Source: Rodentibacter sp901420285 (lineage in GTDB: Bacteria > Pseudomonadota > Gammaproteobacteria > Enterobacterales > Pasteurellaceae). Taken from it: 64,000 nucleotides of DNA. A program made the translations under genes and the position numbers. Below the pieces are notes generated by a model that did not search any database, was not told where the DNA came from, and worked only from the letters and a program-made list of their open reading frames with translations. Shown one piece after another: positions 59,729-64,000 of the stretch (the first letter of the stretch is position 1; every line of letters begins with the position of its first letter). The stretch spans positions 1,240,001 through 1,304,000 of the forward strand of contig NZ_CP162010.1 in assembly GCF_041734645.1 (NCBI RefSeq), given 5' to 3'.

Positions 59729-62700
59729 TTAATATTCAGCAATCAAATTCAAAATCCTTTTCTCCGACACCTGATACTTCGTCCCTAACTGCTGTGCAAA
59801 TAAACTCACACGCAATTCTTCAATCATATAACGAATCTCCGCCACCTCATCAGAAATCGGTTTAGATTTCGGGAGCTTGGCAAGAAGTTGTTGGTAGGCT
59901 TGTTGCACTTGTTCCACGCGTAACATGGCGGCGCGATCGCGATTCACATCCTGAGCGAGTTTATCCATGCGTTTATCGATGGCTTGCAGATAGCGGAGTA
60001 AATCCGGCAGACGGGCGTAGCCGCTTTTTTGCACGAAGCCTTGATAAATCAAACCGGCAATTTGGCTTTTTATATCGGAAAGCGCAAATGCCATGGTGAA
60101 ATCCATTTTACCTTTGAGGCGTTGGTTGAGTTGGTGTGTGAGCGTGAGAATCTGCTCTACTTTTTGCGCAATATCCACAGTAACTTCGTTAAGATTTTCC
60201 CGTACGAAATCGCGTAGCCTATCAAAGCCTTCTTCGTTCCACACAAAGCCGCCGAAATCCGCAATCAGTTTATCCACGGCACAGGCGATGCAGTCGTCAA
60301 TCAAATCCAACACACGGCCAAATGGCGTGAAATACAGCCCCAATTTAGCTTTATTCGGCAATTTTTCGTGCAGATATTTAATCGGTGACGGCACATTGAG
60401 CAACAACAAACGACGCAAACCTTGTTGCATTGCCACCGCTTGTTCAAATTCCGTTTCAAACAGTTTGATGCCTACGGAATCTTTTTCATCCACAATAGCA
60501 GGAAAGGCTTTCACACTGAAACCGCGCTGTTTTTGTTCATAACACTGCGGTAGCTCGGCGAAACTCCAAATGTGCAGTCCGCTTTGCTCAATGCCATCAT
60601 CCGCCACGGCGGAAATGCTTTCTTGCACGCGATCTTTCAGCTCAAATTTCAGCTCGTCCAAACTCATGGATTCAGCAATTTTCTTGCCGTGTTCATCCAC
60701 TACGCGAAAGGTCATTTTCAAATGACTTGGGATTTGTTCCCAGTTCCAATGTTCCGCGTCCACCGTCACGCCTGTCATGCGGCGCAATTCATAAATCAAC
60801 GTATCCAACAAAGGCTTTTCCAACGGCACGGCGCGCCCTAAAAAGGCTTGGGCATAATTCGGTGCCGGCACGAAATTACGGCGATAAGACTTCGGCAGAG
60901 ACTTAATCAGTGCAATCACCAGTTCTTCCCGTAAGCCCGGAATTTGCCAATCAAAACCCGTCATTTCCACTTGGTTGAGCAACGGCAACGGAATATGCAC
61001 GGTCACGCCATCCGCATCGGTACCAGGTTCAAATTGATAGGTCAGTTTGAGTTTCAGATTGCCTTGGTGCCAGAAATTTGGGAAATCCAGCTTGCTAACC
61101 TGTTCCGCATCGTCGTTAATTAGGAAAGAACGCTCAAAATTGAGCAGATCGGGATTTTGTTTTTCCGCCTTTTTCCACCAGGTATCAAAATGCTTTTGCG
61201 ACACCACATCCATGCCGATACGCTGATCGTAAAACTCAAATAAAGTGCGCTCGTCCACCAAAATATCGCGGCGACGGCTTTTGTGTTCCAATTCTTCAAC
61301 TTCACGAATCAGCTGCTGATTTTGCTTGAAGAATTTATGCTTGGTGTTCCAATCCCCCTCCACTAAGGCAGATTGAATAAAGATCTCACGGCTCACTCTT
61401 GGGTCAATAGCGCCGTAATTCACCGGTCGGGCTGCCACAATCGGCACGCCATACAGGCTCACCTTTTCATCAGCAATCACCGCTCCGCGAGATTTCGACC
61501 AGCGCGGTTCAGAATAAGATTTTTTCGTTAAGTGTTCGGCAAGCGGCTCAATCCATTCCGGCTCAATTTCCGCCACCATACGCCCCCAAAGTTTGGAGGT
61601 TTCGACAAGCTCCGCCGCCATCACCCATTTCGGTTGTTTTTTGAAAAGCACGGAATTGGGGAAAATCGCAAAATGGGCATTGCGCGCGCCGAGATATTGT
61701 TGTTTTTCTGCTTCTTTTAATCCGATATGCGACAGCAAACCGCTTAAAAGTGCGGTGTGAATTTGCTGATATTCGGCTTTTTCGGAATTAATCGACAAGC
61801 CCATTTCACGCACGGCAAGACGAATTTGTTGATAAATATCCTGCCATTCACGAATGCGCAAATAATTTAAAAAATCTTTTTGGCATTGGCGGCGGAATTG
61901 GTTTTTCGTCAATGCCTTTTGCTGTTCTTGCACGTAATTCCAAAGGTTCAAGAATGCTAAGAAATCCGATTTTTTATCGGCAAAGCGACGATGTTTTTCG
62001 TCGGAAGCCTGTTGTTTTTCGGTTGGGCGCTCACGCGGATCTTGAATGGATAACGCGGAGATGATGATCATCACTTCATAAACGCAACCCAAATTGACCG
62101 CACTTAGAAGCATTTTGGCAAGGCGAGGATCGACCGGGAGTTGGGCAAGTTGGCGACCGATTGTCGTTAATCGACGTTTTTCACCCGATTTGGTTTGAAC
62201 GGTTTCAAACGCCCCCAGCTCTTCCAATAACTTCACGCCATCTTGGATATGCCGTTTATCCGGCGCATCCACAAAAGGAAACGCTTCAATGTCATCCAAA
62301 CCCAATGCCGTCATTTGCAAAATGACGGAAGCCAAATTGGTACGCAAAATTTCCGGATCGGTAAATTCCGGGCGATTGTTAAAATCCTCCTCCGAATAAA
62401 GGCGAATACAAATGCCTTCACTCACTCGTCCACAACGCCCTTTCCGCTGATTGGCGGAGGCTTGGGAAATTGGCTCAATCGGCAAGCGTTGCACTTTGGT
62501 GCGGTAACTATAACGAGAAATGCGCGCGGTGCCGGGGTCAATTACATATTTAATGCCCGGCACGGTGAGCGAGGTTTCCGCGACATTGGTGGCTAACACA
62601 ATGCGGTTTAAGCCACTCGGATGGAAAATTTTATTTTGCTCTTGCGCAGACAAGCGGGCAAAGAGCGGTAGGATTTCCGTGTGTTTTAGATTTTGTTTTT

Positions 62701-63640
62701 GCAAGGCTTCGGCGGTGTCGCGAATTTCCCGTTCACCGTTCATAAAAATCAAAATATCGCCGCGCCCTTCCGCTTGCAGTTCGTCCACCGCATTGAGAAT
62801 ACCTTGTAGCTGATCTTGATCGTCTTCTTCCGCAACAGGACGATAACGCACTTCCACGGGATAAGTTCTGCCCGAGACTTCGATAATCGGCGCGTTATTG
62901 AAATGTTTGGAAAAACGTTCCACGTCAATGGTCGCGGAAGTGATGATGAGTTTTAAATCACGACGGCATGGCAACAGCTGTTTCAGATAACCGAGAATAA
63001 AATCGTTGTTCAAGCTGCGTTCGTGGGCCTCATCGATAATCAGGCAAGAATATTGATTGAGGAAACGATCCGTTTGAATTTCAGCCAGCAAAATCCCGTC
63101 AGTCATCAACTTGATTTGGGTATTGTCACTGATTTGATCGTTAAAACGGACTTTATACCCCACTAAATCGCCAAGCTCTGTTTGCAATTCTTCGGCGATT
63201 CGAGCCGCTACCGAACGGGCCGCAATGCGGCGCGGTTGAGTGTGTCCGATTGTACCGAGATTACCTAAACCAAGTTCCAAACACATTTTCGGCAACTGAG
63301 TGGTTTTCCCCGAACCGGTTTCCCCCGCCACCACGATCACTTGATGTTCAGCAAGCAACTTTTCAATTTCAGCCTTGCGTTGGCTGACAGGCAAACCTTC
63401 GGGAAAAACAATGGGATTTTTTACCGCACTTTTACGGCTTTCTACACGTAATCTTGCTTGTTCAATTTGTTGTTCGATTTCAGCGGCAACGGCTTGCTGA
63501 GCTTCTTGGCTTTTAATCTTGCTGATGCCATGAATGCGGGCAGATAAACGGCGTTGATCCACCAGCATGATGTTATTTAATTGAGAAAAAAGGGATTGTT
63601 GTAGCGGGGTCAATTCGTGTTTTACAGTTTTGTTCTTCAT
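59729..63640 (-). CDS. hrpA: ATP-dependent RNA helicase HrpA
   Basis: A DEAH-box RNA helicase of 1303 residues, the full length of the family. In E. coli HrpA acts in mRNA processing and resolves stalled or collided ribosomes. Walker A GETGSGKTTQLPK is near residue 105, DEAH near 203 in LIIDEAHERSLNND, SAT in LIITSATID, and QRKGRCGRVSEGI motif VI. The HA2 and OB-fold regions follow, then a long C-terminal DUF3418-type domain. The ATG overlaps the stop of the upstream ygdD-like gene (ATGA), so the two are coupled. Three exact uptake signals lie inside (61748, 62097, 63423). Confidence 0.97.
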   Translation of the reverse strand: MKNKTVKHELTPLQQSLFSQLNNIMLVDQRRLSARIHGISKIKSQEAQQAVAAEIEQQIEQARLRVESRKSAVKNPIVFPEGLPVSQRKAEIEKLLAEHQVIVVAGETGSGKTTQLPKMCLELGLGNLGTIGHTQPRRIAARSVAARIAEELQTELGDLVGYKVRFNDQISDNTQIKLMTDGILLAEIQTDRFLNQYSCLIIDEAHERSLNNDFILGYLKQLLPCRRDLKLIITSATIDVERFSKHFNNAPIIEVSGRTYPVEVRYRPVAEEDDQDQLQGILNAVDELQAEGRGDILIFMNGEREIRDTAEALQKQNLKHTEILPLFARLSAQEQNKIFHPSGLNRIVLATNVAETSLTVPGIKYVIDPGTARISRYSYRTKVQRLPIEPISQASANQRKGRCGRVSEGICIRLYSEEDFNNRPEFTDPEILRTNLASVILQMTALGLDDIEAFPFVDAPDKRHIQDGVKLLEELGAFETVQTKSGEKRRLTTIGRQLAQLPVDPRLAKMLLSAVNLGCVYEVMIIISALSIQDPRERPTEKQQASDEKHRRFADKKSDFLAFLNLWNYVQEQQKALTKNQFRRQCQKDFLNYLRIREWQDIYQQIRLAVREMGLSINSEKAEYQQIHTALLSGLLSHIGLKEAEKQQYLGARNAHFAIFPNSVLFKKQPKWVMAAELVETSKLWGRMVAEIEPEWIEPLAEHLTKKSYSEPRWSKSRGAVIADEKVSLYGVPIVAARPVNYGAIDPRVSREIFIQSALVEGDWNTKHKFFKQNQQLIREVEELEHKSRRRDILVDERTLFEFYDQRIGMDVVSQKHFDTWWKKAEKQNPDLLNFERSFLINDDAEQVSKLDFPNFWHQGNLKLKLTYQFEPGTDADGVTVHIPLPLLNQVEMTGFDWQIPGLREELVIALIKSLPKSYRRNFVPAPNYAQAFLGRAVPLEKPLLDTLIYELRRMTGVTVDAEHWNWEQIPSHLKMTFRVVDEHGKKIAESMSLDELKFELKDRVQESISAVADDGIEQSGLHIWSFAELPQCYEQKQRGFSVKAFPAIVDEKDSVGIKLFETEFEQAVAMQQGLRRLLLLNVPSPIKYLHEKLPNKAKLGLYFTPFGRVLDLIDDCIACAVDKLIADFGGFVWNEEGFDRLRDFVRENLNEVTVDIAQKVEQILTLTHQLNQRLKGKMDFTMAFALSDIKSQIAGLIYQGFVQKSGYARLPDLLRYLQAIDKRMDKLAQDVNRDRAAMLRVEQVQQAYQQLLAKLPKSKPISDEVAEIRYMIEELRVSLFAQQLGTKYQVSEKRILNLIAEY

Positions 63641-64000
63641 ACTGATTTACTTTTAAAACTCCCGTAAGCCAAGCAAAGCCAACCGACTAAAAAGAGTGTA
63701 CCGCCAACCGGCGTAATCCAGACTAAAAATTTACCGGCGCCGAAAGCAAGGGTGTATAAGCTGCCGCTGAATAATAAAATACCCAATGACCATGCAAGCA
63801 TCGCTAATCGTGCAAATTTAGCCTCATGCCAGGGGGATAAGGCAATAACCAGAACAGCAAGCGTATGGAAGATTTGATATTTTAAGCCGGTATCGATCCA
63901 GGTGAGGGCTTTCTCGTCTAAAACATGACTTAACCCATGGGCGGCAAACGCACCGAGTGCCACACAGAAAAAACCGCTCAAGGCGGCAATCAATAACCAT
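63637..64000 (-). CDS. ygdD: DUF423 family membrane protein, YgdD-like (5' end outside window)
   Basis: A small four-segment inner-membrane protein of the DUF423 family, function unknown. The visible 120 residues begin inside the first membrane segment; WLLIAALSGFFCVALGAFAAHGL is read in frame right up to the window edge, so the start codon lies beyond 64000. Motifs include WIDTGLKYQIFHTLAVL, LLFSGSLYTLAF and ITPVGGTLFLVGW. In E. coli ygdD sits between gcvA and rlmM; here it is upstream of hrpA. The stop overlaps the hrpA start. Confidence 0.85.
   Translation of the reverse strand, partial: WLLIAALSGFFCVALGAFAAHGLSHVLDEKALTWIDTGLKYQIFHTLAVLVIALSPWHEAKFARLAMLAWSLGILLFSGSLYTLAFGAGKFLVWITPVGGTLFLVGWLCLAYGSFKSKSV

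Noticed and set aside
59900..63000. Several plus-strand frames of 60-150 codons within hrpA
   Set aside because: They lie opposite a complete 1303-residue helicase with all motifs, have no ribosome binding sites and read as antisense shadows.

Overview
The window reads as chromosomal DNA from a member of the Pasteurellaceae, most likely Aggregatibacter or a close relative. The support is gene content and order (prc-proQ, letA-letB, the ldtD/mepK/ycbL set, lptF-lptG next to pepA), a GC content judged by eye at about 40 percent, and about 16 exact copies of the Haemophilus-type DNA uptake signal AAGTGCGGT. The genus is inference from general similarity only. I see no prophage, insertion sequence, integrase or CRISPR array. 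Almost all of the window is ordinary chromosome.

Layout. 1-6.3 kb: the 3' part of ettA, an FkbM-type methyltransferase, a SirB family membrane protein, lptF-lptG and pepA. 6.3-14.2 kb: an accessory metal-uptake locus with an MFS protein, two fused membrane/ATPase ABC proteins of the YbtP/YbtQ (IrtA/IrtB) type, a TonB-dependent receptor and a divergent TetR regulator with a 17-bp palindrome at its promoter. 14.2-23.1 kb: tmaR, serC, hisC, a tRNA operon (Met-Leu-Gln-Gln), a frameshifted phosphodiester glycosidase gene overlapping hemA, gloB/yafS and ycaO. 23.2-29.4 kb: a second TonB receptor locus facing a FecB/FecCD/FepC-type importer operon that ends in a methyltransferase. An operator-like palindrome resembling a ModE site lies between the two arms. 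29.5-35.3 kb: tcdA, mltA, initiator tRNA, rlmM, gcvA, the sRNA gcvB and ilvE. 35.5-50.1 kb: a fused DUF2157/DUF4401/GDYXXLXY membrane protein, cmoA, aspS, metX, a SanA-like protein, lysC, purA, a DUF484 gene, a MetE-like methyltransferase, fbp and ycbL. 50.1-64 kb: mepK, ldtD, prc, proQ, letA-letB, a repeat-rich gap with a gene remnant, hrpA and the start of a ygdD-like gene.

The genes fall into functional groups. Envelope upkeep is covered by LptFG, MltA, LdtD, MepK, Prc and LetAB. Amino-acid and C1 metabolism is covered by SerC, HisC, IlvE, MetX, the MetE-like enzyme and LysC, with tandem MetJ boxes in front of both methionine genes. Translation and tRNA modification are covered by EttA, YcaO, TcdA, CmoA, RlmM and AspS. 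Two TonB-linked metal uptake systems complete the picture.

The strongest unexplained signal is a 12-mer, AGCACCGCATTG / CAATGCGGTGCT. I count 24 exact copies in 64 kb on both strands, against about 0.01 expected by chance, so it is more frequent here than the canonical uptake signal. It occurs inside genes, where it is read as peptides such as STAL and NAVL. It also occurs as long inverted pairs that look like bidirectional terminators. It may be a diverged uptake-signal dialect or a small dispersed repeat.
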